Part shown: in pieces, positions 50,646 through 60,461 of the stretch
Layout: every line of letters begins with the position of its first letter
Position numbering within the stretch: position 1 is the stretch's first letter
Source of the DNA: Namhaeicola sp039714555
GTDB taxonomy: Bacteria; Bacteroidota; Bacteroidia; Flavobacteriales; Flavobacteriaceae
Length of the DNA: 64,000 bases
Assembly: GCA_039714555.1 (NCBI GenBank)
Contig: JBDLJB010000003.1
Location: 1 to 64,000 of the forward strand
Direction: 5' to 3'
Notes under the pieces: generated by a model
Database searches by the model: none
Told to the model about the DNA's origin: nothing
Seen by the model: the letters and a program-made list of their open reading frames with translations, nothing else
Translations under genes and position numbers: made by a program

Positions 50646-53267
50646 TTGAAAAATACATTTATAATCATTTTATGTATTCTTGTCTCTCCATTGATTAATG
50701 GTCAAGAAACAGATAATAAAATACCCAAAAGAATTTATACCACACAAAGTATTGGTACTGCCAAAGCACCTGTAATTAATGGTTTTATTGAGGAAGATAT
50801 TTGGGACATAGTAGATTGGCAAGGTGATTTTATTGAATATAAACCTGATGAAAATACCCAGCCCTCTCAACAAACCAAATTTAAAATATTGTATGACGAT
50901 AAGAATTTGTATATAGCTTTTAAAGTTCTTGATGATGAACCCGATAAAATTGTTAAGCGATTATCTAGAAGAGATGGTTTTGAAGGGGATTACATGGAAA
51001 TCCATTTTGACAGTTATCACGATTTGAGAACAGCTTTTTCATTTACTGTAACTGCTGCAGGAGTAAAAGCTGATGAGGCAATTTCGGAAAATGGGGAAAA
51101 TTTTGATGAAAGTTGGAATCCTATTTGGTATACAAAAACTAATATCGATACTAAAGGATGGACAGCAGAACTAAAAATCCCGTTAAGTCAATTAAGATTT
51201 GGAAAAGCTGAAGAACAAATATGGGGTTTGCAAGTAATGAGAAGATTGTTTAGAGAAGAGGAACGATCGTTATGGCAAAGAATACCGCAAGATGCACCGG
51301 GATGGGTTAGTGAGTTTGGTGAGTTACATGGGTTGAAGAATTTAAAACCTCAAAAGCAAATTGAAATTCAACCATTTTTATTGACACAGTATGATATCTA
51401 TCCAAAAGAGGATAATAATCCTTTTAGAGATGGAGATGATTTTACCATAAATGGAGGTGTTGATGGTAAAATTGGAATAACAAATGATCTAACGCTGGAT
51501 TTTACTGTTAATCCTGATTTTGGACAAATAGAAGCCGATCCGGCAGCTATTTCTTTAGATGGATTTCAAATATTTTTTCAAGAACAAAGACCATTTTTTG
51601 TTGAAAATAAAAATATTTTTAATTACGAGTTTGCTGATAATCAGGATAATGTTTTTTATTCAAGAAGAATAGGTAGGCAGCCTCAAGGATATCCTAGTTT
51701 ATTAAATAATGAATTTTCCGATCAACCAATTAATACTACCATATTAGGAGCCGCAAAATTTAGTGGTAAAACTAAAAATGGTTGGTCAATAGGAATAATG
51801 GAAAGTGTTACAGCAAAAGAATATGCCGAAATTGACAATAATGGAGATAGAAGAAAGGAGGTAGTTGAGCCACTAACCAATTATTTTGTAGGAAGACTTC
51901 AAAAGGATTTTAACAAGAAAAATTCTTTTATAGGAGGAATTTTTACCGCTACAAATAGAAATATTGAAGGGGATTTAAATTTTTTAAGACAAAAAGCCTA
52001 TACAGGAGGATTAGATTTTAAACACCAGTGGAAGGATAGAAAGTATTATGCTGAAGGTAATATTGTAGTTAGTAATGTTCAGGGAAGTAATGAAGCTATA
52101 ACCTTAACACAAGAATCACTTACTCACTTATTTCAAAGAGTTGATGCCAAACATGTAAGTGTTGATGAAAGTAGAACTTCATTAACAGGAACAGGTGGAA
52201 AAATTGAAGCCGGTAAAGTTGGTAGTGGAAATTGGAGTTATAATGGTGGATTTATTTGGCGTTCACCCGAATTAGAATTAAATGATATAGGGTTTTTACG
52301 TCAAGCGGATGAAATGAAGCAATATGTTAATTTGAATTATAAAACTTTAAAACCATTTGGAATTTTCAGAGCGATTCGCACTAATTTTGAGCAATTTACA
52401 GCCTATGATTTTGATGGAAATTTCAATAGACTTCAATTTAGATTAAATCCTTTTGTTGAATTTAAGAATAATTGGTGGACAGTTATGGGATTGATGTACA
52501 AACCCAGAATCTATTCAAATACAACTTTACGTGGAGGCCCAAGGTTTCGATTTTCTGATGAATTAGCAAATTGGTGGTTTTTTGGAACAGATTCAAGAAA
52601 AAAATTGCGTTTCAGAGCTGGATATGTTATTTCTAAAGCCAAACAAAATCACTTTGGATTTTATAGAATAGAAACTGGTATAACCTATCAACCAACAAAC
52701 GCACTAAATATTTCTATAAATCCCGAATATTCAAAAAATCCTAATAAAACACAATATGTAACCGAGCAAAACTTTAATAGTAGTGCCAGATATATTACTG
52801 CGGAGGTCGACCATCAAACTTTAAGCACATCAATAAGAATAAATTATACTATAAATCCCAATTTATCTATTCAGTATTATGCAGAACCTTTTGTATCAAG
52901 AGGTAACTATACAAATTTTAATTATATCACCAATCCGGTTGCAGATGATCTGAATGATAGATATCAATTGTATGATGAGAGCCAAATTTCATTTAAGGAT
53001 GAAGTATACAGTATTGATGAAAACAGAAATGGTATATCTGATTATTCATTTGATAATCCTGATTTTGATTTTGTACAATTCAGATCTAATTTGGTTGTAC
53101 GTTGGGAATATATACCCGGGTCTGAAATTTTCTTAGTTTGGTCGCAAGGTACCACTGGGTTTGGTGACCCTACTGATGAACTACTTGAAAGTATTAATAA
53201 AGAAATTATTCAAGGAAAACCTGAAAATAGCTTTTTGATCAAAGCTACTTTTAGATATGTATTTTAG
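50646..53267 (+). CDS. DUF5916 protein with CBM9-like N-terminus and outer-membrane barrel
   Basis: The 873-residue protein has a signal peptide (ending near INGQ) and an N-terminal carbohydrate-binding family 9-like beta sandwich at about 30-230, with APVINGFIEEDIWD, DDKNLYIAFKVLDDEP and GWTAELKIPLSQLRFG. A large DUF5916 region follows (LDFTVNPDFGQIEADP, FFQEQRPFFVENKNIF, FYSRRIGRQP), built of amphipathic strands like an outer-membrane barrel and ending in FLIKATFRYVF. The family is common in Bacteroidota, and its function is unknown. The start is TTG; the signal peptide begins right after it. It converges on polA. Confidence 0.88.
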   Translation: MKNTFIIILCILVSPLINGQETDNKIPKRIYTTQSIGTAKAPVINGFIEEDIWDIVDWQGDFIEYKPDENTQPSQQTKFKILYDDKNLYIAFKVLDDEPDKIVKRLSRRDGFEGDYMEIHFDSYHDLRTAFSFTVTAAGVKADEAISENGENFDESWNPIWYTKTNIDTKGWTAELKIPLSQLRFGKAEEQIWGLQVMRRLFREEERSLWQRIPQDAPGWVSEFGELHGLKNLKPQKQIEIQPFLLTQYDIYPKEDNNPFRDGDDFTINGGVDGKIGITNDLTLDFTVNPDFGQIEADPAAISLDGFQIFFQEQRPFFVENKNIFNYEFADNQDNVFYSRRIGRQPQGYPSLLNNEFSDQPINTTILGAAKFSGKTKNGWSIGIMESVTAKEYAEIDNNGDRRKEVVEPLTNYFVGRLQKDFNKKNSFIGGIFTATNRNIEGDLNFLRQKAYTGGLDFKHQWKDRKYYAEGNIVVSNVQGSNEAITLTQESLTHLFQRVDAKHVSVDESRTSLTGTGGKIEAGKVGSGNWSYNGGFIWRSPELELNDIGFLRQADEMKQYVNLNYKTLKPFGIFRAIRTNFEQFTAYDFDGNFNRLQFRLNPFVEFKNNWWTVMGLMYKPRIYSNTTLRGGPRFRFSDELANWWFFGTDSRKKLRFRAGYVISKAKQNHFGFYRIETGITYQPTNALNISINPEYSKNPNKTQYVTEQNFNSSARYITAEVDHQTLSTSIRINYTINPNLSIQYYAEPFVSRGNYTNFNYITNPVADDLNDRYQLYDESQISFKDEVYSIDENRNGISDYSFDNPDFDFVQFRSNLVVRWEYIPGSEIFLVWSQGTTGFGDPTDELLESINKEIIQGKPENSFLIKATFRYVF

Positions 53268-53288
53268 TATTTGAATCTTGAATTAAAA

Positions 53289-56126
53289 CTAATGCGCTTC
53301 TAACCAATTTTTACCTTCACCCAGATCAACTATTAAAGGAATAGATAATTTATATGCATTTTCCATTTCTTTTTTGATCATTTGTTTTAGTTTTTCGAGT
53401 TCATCTTTATAGGCATCAAAAACCAATTCATCATGAACCTGTAAAAGCATTTTAGATTTGTAATTTTCTTTTTGTAATAATTTATGGATATTGATCATGG
53501 CAATTTTAATAATATCTGCAGCACTTCCCTGTATTGGGGCATTAACAGCATTGCGTTCATCACCTGATCTAACAATGGCATTACGTGAATTAATATTATT
53601 TAAATATCGTCTTCTGCCTAAAATCGTTTCTACATAACCGTTATCTCTGGCAAAATCAATTTGTGTTGATATATATGCCTTAAGTGTAGGGTAGGTTTTG
53701 TAATATGTATCGATCAATTCTTTAGATTCTGATCTGTTTAAATTGGTTTGCTGACTTAATCCAAAAGCAGAAACTCCGTAAATAATTCCAAAATTTACTG
53801 TTTTTGCATGGCTTCTTTGTTCACGAGATACTTCCTCAAGTGGTACATCAAATACTTTAGCTGCTGTTGATCTATGAATATCTTCCCCTCTTAAAAAAGA
53901 AGCTTTCATTTCTTCATCACCACTCATTTCAGCTATTAAGCGCAATTCAATTTGTGAATAATCTGCGGCGAGTAAAGTATAATTATGATCTCTTGGAATA
54001 AATGCTTTTCTAATCAATTTCCCTCTTTCTGTGCGAATAGGAATGTTTTGTAAATTAGGGTTATTAGAACTCAATCTTCCTGTAGCTGCAACTGCTTGGC
54101 TGTAGGTTGTATGAATTCGTCCGGTTTTCTTATTCACTTCATTGGGTAATGCCTCAACATAAGTATTTTTTAATTTTACCAATCCGCGCCATTCTAAAAT
54201 ATCTGCAACAATTTGATGTTTAGGAGCCAATTTAGATAAAATTTCTTCACCAGTTGCGTATTGCCCGGTTTTAGTTTTTTTAGGTTTTTCAACTAGTTTC
54301 AATTGCTCAAATAATACAATACCTAATTGTTTTGGTGATGCTAAATTAAAATCAGTATCTGCTTCGTTATATATTTTTTGTTCTAACCCGGAAATATCAT
54401 TATTCAATTCTTCAGATAAGGAATTTAAAAAATCTATATCCAAATTAATACCTTCTATTTCCATTTTTGCCAAAACATCAATTAAAGGGATTTCTATTTG
54501 ATTAAAAAGTTTGGTTAAATTATTCTTTTCTAATTCTTTTTCAAAAATTTGTTTTAATTGCCAGGTAATATCTGCATCTTCAACGGCATATTCAGTTTGT
54601 TTTTCAATATCAACATCTCGCATTGATCCTTGATTTTTACCTTTTTTACCAATTAGTGATACAATAGAAATTGGTTGATAATTCAAATAGGTTTCGGCCA
54701 ATATATCCATATTATGCCGCATATCAGGGTTGATCAAATAATGTGCGATCATGGTGTCAAAGATCTTACCTTTAACATTTATCCCGTAATTGTATAGAAC
54801 TTTGATATCATATTTGATATTCTGTCCTATTTTTTCAATTTGATCATTTTCAAAGAAGGGCCTAAAAAACTCTAATAATTTTAATGTTTCTTCTCTGCTT
54901 TCAGGAAGTGGAACATAATAACCTTTTCCTTTTTCATAGGAAAAAGATATACCTACCAATTCGGCTGTTAGCGTATTTAAGCCTGTTGTTTCAGTATCAA
55001 AACAAACTGATTTTTGTTGTAATAAATTCTTTAAAAGAAATTCTTGAGCAATAGTTGAATTGACAGATTGATAAAAATGATCTGTATTTTTTGCTGTTTT
55101 AAAACCAGAGCTAATTTCATGCTGATCCCCTTCAACTGAAGTGGCAAAAATATCTAATTGCTGACTTTTTTCATTAGATTTTTTTGGTGGATGATCTATT
55201 TGTTCTTTTTGACTCTTTAAAGGTGATATGTTTTGTGTTGGTTCAGAAAAAATTTTATTCATAGTATCTTGCATACGACGAAATTCAAGCTTTTGAAAGA
55301 TCTCACTTACTTTTTGAAAATCAGGTGTATTTAGTTCAAAATCTTCTTCATGAAACTCAACCGGGCAATCCAAAATAATAGTAGCAAGTTGTTTTGAGAG
55401 CATACCTTGTTCAGCATATTTTTCAACATTTTCTTTCATTTTTCCCTTTAGCTCCTGTGTATTTGCTAAAAGGTTTTCCATACTGCCATATTGTTTGAGA
55501 AATTTTTTAGCAGTTTTATCTCCAACTCCGGGTAAGCCTGGAATATTATCAACGGCATCTCCTTTCATGCCTAAAAAATCAATAACCTGTTTTGGATCAT
55601 CTATTTCAAAAACTTCTTTTACTTTATCAACACCCCATATTTCAATTCCATTTCCCATTCGTGATGGTTTGTACATAAAAACGTTATCTGTTACCAATTG
55701 GGCAAAATCTTTATCAGGTGTAACCATATAAATTTTATAACCAGATTTTTCGGCCTGTGTTGATAGCGTTCCAATCAAGTCATCAGCTTCAATCCCTTCT
55801 TTTTCAATAATTGGAATATGCATTGCTTTTAAAATTTCATATATATATGGAATGGCAATTTTAATGGCTTCAGGAGTTTCCTGACGATTAGATTTGTATT
55901 CGGGAAAAGCTTCTGTTCTAACATGAGATCCACCTTTATCAAATGCGACTGCTAAATGATCAGGTTTTTCTCTTCGTATTACATCCAATAATGAATTCAT
56001 GAATCCTAAAATTGCCGAAGTATCCATTCCTTTGGAATTAATTCTTGGATTTTTTATAAAAGCGTAATATCCTCTAAAGATTAATGCAAAAGCATCTAAT
56101 AAAAAAAGTCGTTTTTGATGGGCCAT
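53289..56126 (-). CDS. polA: DNA polymerase I
   Basis: The 945-residue enzyme replaces RNA primers and fills repair gaps. All three domains look intact: N-terminal 5'-3' nuclease (RLFLLDAFALIFRGYYA, EADDLIGTL, GVGDKTAKKFL), 3'-5' proofreading exonuclease (CFDTETTGL, NIKYDIKVLYNYG, EDADITWQL), and polymerase with motif A DYSQIELRLIAEMSGD, motif B RSHAKTVNFGIIYGVSAFG and motif C VHDELVFD. Unlike some lineages, the proofreading acidic residues are kept. A charged linker at about 300-345 joins the nuclease and exonuclease parts. It is monocistronic. Confidence 0.97.
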   Translation of the reverse strand: MAHQKRLFLLDAFALIFRGYYAFIKNPRINSKGMDTSAILGFMNSLLDVIRREKPDHLAVAFDKGGSHVRTEAFPEYKSNRQETPEAIKIAIPYIYEILKAMHIPIIEKEGIEADDLIGTLSTQAEKSGYKIYMVTPDKDFAQLVTDNVFMYKPSRMGNGIEIWGVDKVKEVFEIDDPKQVIDFLGMKGDAVDNIPGLPGVGDKTAKKFLKQYGSMENLLANTQELKGKMKENVEKYAEQGMLSKQLATIILDCPVEFHEEDFELNTPDFQKVSEIFQKLEFRRMQDTMNKIFSEPTQNISPLKSQKEQIDHPPKKSNEKSQQLDIFATSVEGDQHEISSGFKTAKNTDHFYQSVNSTIAQEFLLKNLLQQKSVCFDTETTGLNTLTAELVGISFSYEKGKGYYVPLPESREETLKLLEFFRPFFENDQIEKIGQNIKYDIKVLYNYGINVKGKIFDTMIAHYLINPDMRHNMDILAETYLNYQPISIVSLIGKKGKNQGSMRDVDIEKQTEYAVEDADITWQLKQIFEKELEKNNLTKLFNQIEIPLIDVLAKMEIEGINLDIDFLNSLSEELNNDISGLEQKIYNEADTDFNLASPKQLGIVLFEQLKLVEKPKKTKTGQYATGEEILSKLAPKHQIVADILEWRGLVKLKNTYVEALPNEVNKKTGRIHTTYSQAVAATGRLSSNNPNLQNIPIRTERGKLIRKAFIPRDHNYTLLAADYSQIELRLIAEMSGDEEMKASFLRGEDIHRSTAAKVFDVPLEEVSREQRSHAKTVNFGIIYGVSAFGLSQQTNLNRSESKELIDTYYKTYPTLKAYISTQIDFARDNGYVETILGRRRYLNNINSRNAIVRSGDERNAVNAPIQGSAADIIKIAMINIHKLLQKENYKSKMLLQVHDELVFDAYKDELEKLKQMIKKEMENAYKLSIPLIVDLGEGKNWLEAH

Positions 56127-56226
56127 ATTATTTTTTCTAAATTTTTGTAAAAATAATCAATTGATTTGCTTTTGTAAGATAAAGTAAAAATTATTGTTTT
56201 GAAAATGTAATTTTATGGTTGATGAA

Positions 56227-56256
56227 ATTGCTAATCGATTAAAAATGTTATATTTG
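56227..56256 (+). promoter_or_regulatory. Candidate promoter for the thioredoxin-fold gene
   Basis: ATTG (56227-56230), 18 bases, then TATATTTG (56249-56256), close to TTTG-N19-TAnnTTTG. It ends 27 bases before the ATG. Confidence 0.5.
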
Positions 56257-56283
56257 TATATGTTGTATTAAAAAATTATTTAT

Positions 56284-56580
56284 ATGACGAAGTTTGGCGA
56301 ACTCATCAAATCAAATGTCCCGACTTTAATTGATTTTTATTCGGGAAAAAATAAAGAATACAATAATCTTCATTCAGTATTACGTGATGTTGCAGAAGCT
56401 TTAGGTGACAATGCCAGAATTGTTAAAATTGACATATTAAAAAATGAGTCTTTAGCAAATGCATTACGTATAAAAGGAAATCCTACATTTATCATATATA
56501 AAGATGGCGAAATGAAATGGCGCCAAACTGGTATGCAAGATGCTAATACCTTGATTAGTTTGGTAAAACAGTATATATAA
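56284..56580 (+). CDS. Thioredoxin-fold protein lacking the CxxC active site
   Basis: At 98 residues it has thioredoxin length and fold marks: a first strand and helix TLIDFYSGKNKEYNNLHSVL, then VKIDILKNESLANALRIKGNPTFIIYKDGE with the conserved cis-Pro in GNPTF. Where thioredoxins have WCGPC, this protein has SGKNKEY, and it contains no cysteine at all. It cannot do disulfide exchange. It may be a binding or scaffold protein. It has its own promoter candidate and terminator, and its intact frame argues that it is functional. Confidence 0.85.
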   Translation: MTKFGELIKSNVPTLIDFYSGKNKEYNNLHSVLRDVAEALGDNARIVKIDILKNESLANALRIKGNPTFIIYKDGEMKWRQTGMQDANTLISLVKQYI

Positions 56581-56582
56581 AC

Positions 56583-56618
56583 TAATAAGAGACTGCTTTT
56601 TGTGACAGTCTCTTATTA
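56583..56618. terminator. Terminator between the thioredoxin-fold gene and pit
   Basis: TAATAAGAGACTG pairs exactly with CAGTCTCTTATTA over a 10-base loop. It lies between convergent genes and could serve both, though the flanking T-tracts are modest. Confidence 0.75.
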
Positions 56619-56643
56619 AATCAAATCTTTTAAAGGAATTCTG

Positions 56644-58908
56644 TTAAACTTCTATTTTTTCTTTTTTCATATTTAGATCAAATTCTTGGAACAATTCTAA
56701 TAAATGCATAATTGCTTGAATCAAATCTTTTGTTTCCAGTAAATTACCAAAATATAATGTGGTGTTTTTTGGACTAGATTCTTCGGTACGAATTCGCTTA
56801 ATTTGCTTTTCAATAGATTCGGAAACATGTTTGAATAATTCTTGTTTGTCAGAAATTGTAGTGCTAATATTTTCAAATTGTCTACTTTCAAAAGTTTCTT
56901 CTATTTCAGATAACATTCCACTTAATTGATTGTCAATAATTTTTAAATCTTTAATTTGACTTTTTTTAAGATTTTTATGATTGTTATTTACGTGTTTGTA
57001 ACTTGCTTTTGAAATATAACTTATTGATTGTGAGATATCTTGTAAATAACCTAAAATTAAAAGGTAGAATCTGCTCGCCTCAACAGATGAGTCATCTAAA
57101 GATTTTATAAAATAGAAAGCTTCTTCTTTTAAAACATCAACTTCATCATTTAATTTAGTCACATGTTTTTCAGTTTTTTTTAATTTATTTAAATCATGAG
57201 TTGATAAATCATTAACAACACTGGTGTATAATTTATTTACTCTTTTAACAACTTCTGAAATATGATCAGAAGTTTCTTCAATCACCTCACTAACTGTAAT
57301 TAATTCAGCTCTTTTGATGACTTTTTTTTCAGCTTTTTCTTTTTCTTCTTTTTTGTGACTAATAAAGTTTCGTATAATTAAAAAGAATACCAAAGTTAAA
57401 ATTAGTCCTATTGCAGTTATACCACCAACATGAATAAGATATGCAAAAACAGCAGAAGTTATAAAGGCAGCCAAAGCTGTAAAAAACCAACCTCCAATTA
57501 CGTTTATTACACCTGCAACACGATAAACAGCACTTTCTCTATCCCATGCTCTATCAGCTAATGAAGTACCCATAGCTACCATAAATGTTACATAGGTAGT
57601 TGATAGTGGTAATTTATATGAAGTAGCTATTGAAATTAATATACCTGCAACCATTAAATTAGTTGAAGCTCTAATTGCATCAAAAGCAGGCATTTCATAG
57701 GTTTTGTTTTTTGGTAATGATACTACTGATTTTGTAAATCTTTTTTCAATTTTTTGTTTTATTAATTTTGGTACAATAAAACCTGTTATATCTGAAAAAC
57801 CCATTGAACCTCTTACAATTAATCTTGATAAGGCATTGGGTTGAAATTTTTCATGCCCTTCATCCTGTCTGGCTAAATTAACTTCAGTTGCTGCAACTTT
57901 TCTTGCTTTTGATGAAAACCAAAGTGTTATTACCATGATTATTCCTGCAATTAATAAGAAAATTTGTGGTGTTGGTACTTTTCCCGCTAAAACTTCCATA
58001 CTAAATTCATTGGGGGCTATACCTGAACCTTTCCAAGCCTCATAAGAATTCCATGCAGCCATAGGTACACCAATAAAATTAACTAAATCATTCCCTGCAA
58101 AGGCAAGTGCTAAAGCAAATGTACCCACTGCAATAATAATTTTAAACAAATTTATTTTAAAAACAGTATTGAGCAAATATGATAAACTTGTCCATAATAC
58201 TAGAGCTACTATTATGATATATAATTCATATCCTTCAAGAAATCCTTTTAGACCTTTGTAATAATCGGTTCCTTTTAGCCCCTTCATAAATATAAAATAG
58301 GTTATTGCAGTTAAAGCAATTCCACTAAATAAAGCAATGTAGATCTTTGGTTTTTGTTCAAAATTGAATGTTAGAAATAAACGTGTTAGATATTGCACTA
58401 AAGCACCTATTGAAAATGCAAATACTACTGATAATAAAATGCCCAGTATGATTGTTATTGCTTTTTCAGAATTGATGTATTGAGATAAGTTATTAAAAGT
58501 CTCAGTATCTGATGAAGCAATCTTTATTAATGACATGGCAACAGCAGCGCCTAACAATTCAAAAACAATAGAAACGGTTGTAGAAGTAGGCATTCCTAAA
58601 GTATTAAAAAAATCGAGGAGTAAAATATCGGTTACCATAACTGCCATGAAGATGATCATGATCTCATTAAAGTAAAACTCTCCGGGATTGAAAATTCCTT
58701 TTCGGGCAACTTCCATCATACCACTTGAAAATACAGCCCCTAAAGCGATACCTAAACTAGCAACAATCATAATAGTTTTCATCGAAACTACCTTTGATCC
58801 AATAGCCGAATTTAAAAAATTTACCGCATCGTTACTAACACCAACAACTAAATCAATAATTGCCAATGCTACTAAAGCAATAAGCATTAATATGTAAATA
58901 TTTTCCAT
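56644..58908 (-). CDS. PiT family phosphate transporter with fused PhoU-like domain
   Basis: The 754-residue protein joins a PiT/Pho-4 sodium or proton:phosphate permease (about 1-520) to a helical cytoplasmic domain (about 530-754). Both PiT signatures are present: VGVSNDAVNFLNSAIGSKV near the start, and the second-half counterpart with AGNDLVNFIGVPMAAW. The tail (VIEETSDHISEVVKRVNKLYTSVV, then EAFYFIKSLDDSSVEASRFY) resembles DUF47/PhoU. ATG 58908 is preferred to an in-frame ATG at 58968, because a -7 box lies between them. Divergent from a phosphate porin gene. Confidence 0.92.
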   Translation of the reverse strand: MENIYILMLIALVALAIIDLVVGVSNDAVNFLNSAIGSKVVSMKTIMIVASLGIALGAVFSSGMMEVARKGIFNPGEFYFNEIMIIFMAVMVTDILLLDFFNTLGMPTSTTVSIVFELLGAAVAMSLIKIASSDTETFNNLSQYINSEKAITIILGILLSVVFAFSIGALVQYLTRLFLTFNFEQKPKIYIALFSGIALTAITYFIFMKGLKGTDYYKGLKGFLEGYELYIIIVALVLWTSLSYLLNTVFKINLFKIIIAVGTFALALAFAGNDLVNFIGVPMAAWNSYEAWKGSGIAPNEFSMEVLAGKVPTPQIFLLIAGIIMVITLWFSSKARKVAATEVNLARQDEGHEKFQPNALSRLIVRGSMGFSDITGFIVPKLIKQKIEKRFTKSVVSLPKNKTYEMPAFDAIRASTNLMVAGILISIATSYKLPLSTTYVTFMVAMGTSLADRAWDRESAVYRVAGVINVIGGWFFTALAAFITSAVFAYLIHVGGITAIGLILTLVFFLIIRNFISHKKEEKEKAEKKVIKRAELITVSEVIEETSDHISEVVKRVNKLYTSVVNDLSTHDLNKLKKTEKHVTKLNDEVDVLKEEAFYFIKSLDDSSVEASRFYLLILGYLQDISQSISYISKASYKHVNNNHKNLKKSQIKDLKIIDNQLSGMLSEIEETFESRQFENISTTISDKQELFKHVSESIEKQIKRIRTEESSPKNTTLYFGNLLETKDLIQAIMHLLELFQEFDLNMKKEKIEV

Positions 58909-58931
58909 TTTGTTAAAAATTTTATTAAATG

Positions 58932-58939
58932 CAAATCTA
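58932..58939 (-). promoter_or_regulatory. Candidate -7 element for the PiT gene
   Basis: On the minus strand TAGATTTG matches TAnnTTTG, 23 bases before ATG 58908. It excludes the longer start at 58968. Confidence 0.48.
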
Positions 58940-59002
58940 AAGTAGTTAATTTTTATATATATTAACATAATGTTATTAAATTATTTTATAAAAATTATTT
59001 TA

Positions 59003-59045
59003 GTAACATTAACTTAACATTATGTTTACTTATTAGTTACTTTTG
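59003..59045 (+). promoter_or_regulatory. Candidate PHO box: four 11-bp phased repeats plus -7 element
   Basis: GTAACA (59003), TTAACA (59014), TTTACT (59025) and GTTACT (59036) start exactly 11 bases apart. The last runs into TACTTTTG (59038-59045), a TAnnTTTG -7 box. No TTTG -33 is present. PHO boxes bound by PhoB/PhoP regulators are made of short direct repeats with 11-bp phasing, so this could be an activator-dependent phosphate-starvation promoter. The gap also serves the divergent PiT gene. Confidence 0.5.
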
Positions 59046-59063
59046 TTTTTTTAAATTATTGAC

Positions 59064-60308
59064 ATGAAAATTAAATATTTTTTATTTTTTGCAGTTTTCT
59101 CAATATTTATTTTGAAAGTATCATCACAAGAAAAAAAATCAAACCCATTTCAGGTAAAGTGGGATAATGGATTTAAAATTGAAAGTCAGGATAAAAATTT
59201 TAAATTAAAATTTGGAGGAAGAATTCATCTTGACCATGCATATTTCTCTCAAGACAATGATCTAGATGCTGCTTTTGGTGAATTAGAAAGCAATGATGGT
59301 ACAGAATTTAGAAGAGCCAGATTTTTTATATCAGGAGTTTTATACAAAAATGTTGAGTTTAAATTACAAATGGATTATGCTGGAGGTGCGGCTAAAATGA
59401 AGGACGTGTATATTGGTGTTAAAAATATACCAATTGTTGGAAGGATTCGTGTAGGTCATATGAAAGAGCCTCTACGTTTTGATGCATTAACCAGTAGCAA
59501 ATACATCACTTTTATGGAAAGAGCCATACCGGGAGATATTGCAAATGAAAGAAATAATGGTATCTTATTGATGAATGATTTTTTTGATAAAAAACTTTCC
59601 ATACAAACAGGTATTTTTAGAAATGCTGATGTTTTTGGAAATGACAAAGAAGCAGCAAGAGATATAGCTTGGACCTCTAGAATTACAACTTTAGTGATAA
59701 ATAATATTGAAAAAGAACAATTATTACATTTTGGCTTTAGTTATAGTTATAGAAAACCAGATAGGGAAGATTATAAGATCTCGGTAAGACCTAAATCTCA
59801 CTTAGCAAATAAGTATATTTCAACAGGAAATATTGAAGGTATTGAAACAGTTAATATAATAAATTTTGAAACTGCTTTTACTTCAGGTCCGTTAACATTT
59901 CAAGGTGAGTATTTAAGATCATTAGTCAAACAAGAATTAGCTGGCTTATCTGAAACATATAAATTTAATAACTATTACGGTCAGATAAGTTATTTTTTAA
60001 CTGGCGAACACAAACCTTATAAAAATTCTTATGCAAATTTTTCAAGAGTTAAACCAACGCATAATTTCTTTGGTGTAGATAATAAAGGTATTGGTGCTTG
60101 GGAAGTTGCTTTACGATATACCCATACAGATTTAAATAGCGGTGACCTTTATGGAGGTGTACAATCAGATATTACTTTAGGAACAAATTGGTATTTGAAT
60201 CCGGCTACAAGGGTAATGTTTAATTATGTTTGGACAGATATTGAACAAAATAATGTAGGTGGAGGTAACCTCAATATTTTTGAGATCCGATTTCAAATAG
60301 ATTTTTAA
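59064..60308 (+). CDS. Phosphate-selective porin O/P family protein
   Basis: The 414-residue outer-membrane porin has a signal peptide (ending near VSSQ), then FKLKFGGRIHLDHAYF, EFRRARFFISGVLYKNVEFKLQMDYAGG, GRIRVGHMKEPLRFD and ERAIPGDIANERNNGILL, which match the OprP/OprO family. Barrel strands run to the final FEIRFQIDF. In Pseudomonas these porins take up phosphate and polyphosphate under starvation. The divergent PiT gene supports a phosphate role here. A putative PHO box lies upstream. Confidence 0.93.
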   Translation: MKIKYFLFFAVFSIFILKVSSQEKKSNPFQVKWDNGFKIESQDKNFKLKFGGRIHLDHAYFSQDNDLDAAFGELESNDGTEFRRARFFISGVLYKNVEFKLQMDYAGGAAKMKDVYIGVKNIPIVGRIRVGHMKEPLRFDALTSSKYITFMERAIPGDIANERNNGILLMNDFFDKKLSIQTGIFRNADVFGNDKEAARDIAWTSRITTLVINNIEKEQLLHFGFSYSYRKPDREDYKISVRPKSHLANKYISTGNIEGIETVNIINFETAFTSGPLTFQGEYLRSLVKQELAGLSETYKFNNYYGQISYFLTGEHKPYKNSYANFSRVKPTHNFFGVDNKGIGAWEVALRYTHTDLNSGDLYGGVQSDITLGTNWYLNPATRVMFNYVWTDIEQNNVGGGNLNIFEIRFQIDF

Positions 60309-60461
60309 TCAATTTTTTTAAACAACTTTATCTACTAATAATAAGATCCTAAAAGGTGGATATAATATAAATCACATAAACTTTAACAGATATTTTAATA
60401 AGAAATTAAGAAAAATTTCGTAAATTTTAGGGTTAAATATTAACTAAAAACCCATAGAATT
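60309..60461. other. Intergenic region without a recognised feature
   Basis: 153 AT-rich bases between the porin and dodecin genes. I see no terminator with GC-rich arms, no RNA gene and no clear promoter box. Confidence 0.4.

Noticed and set aside
58909..58968. Twenty-residue N-terminal extension of the PiT protein
   Set aside because: A -7 promoter box at 58932-58939 lies inside it, so it would not be transcribed in full.
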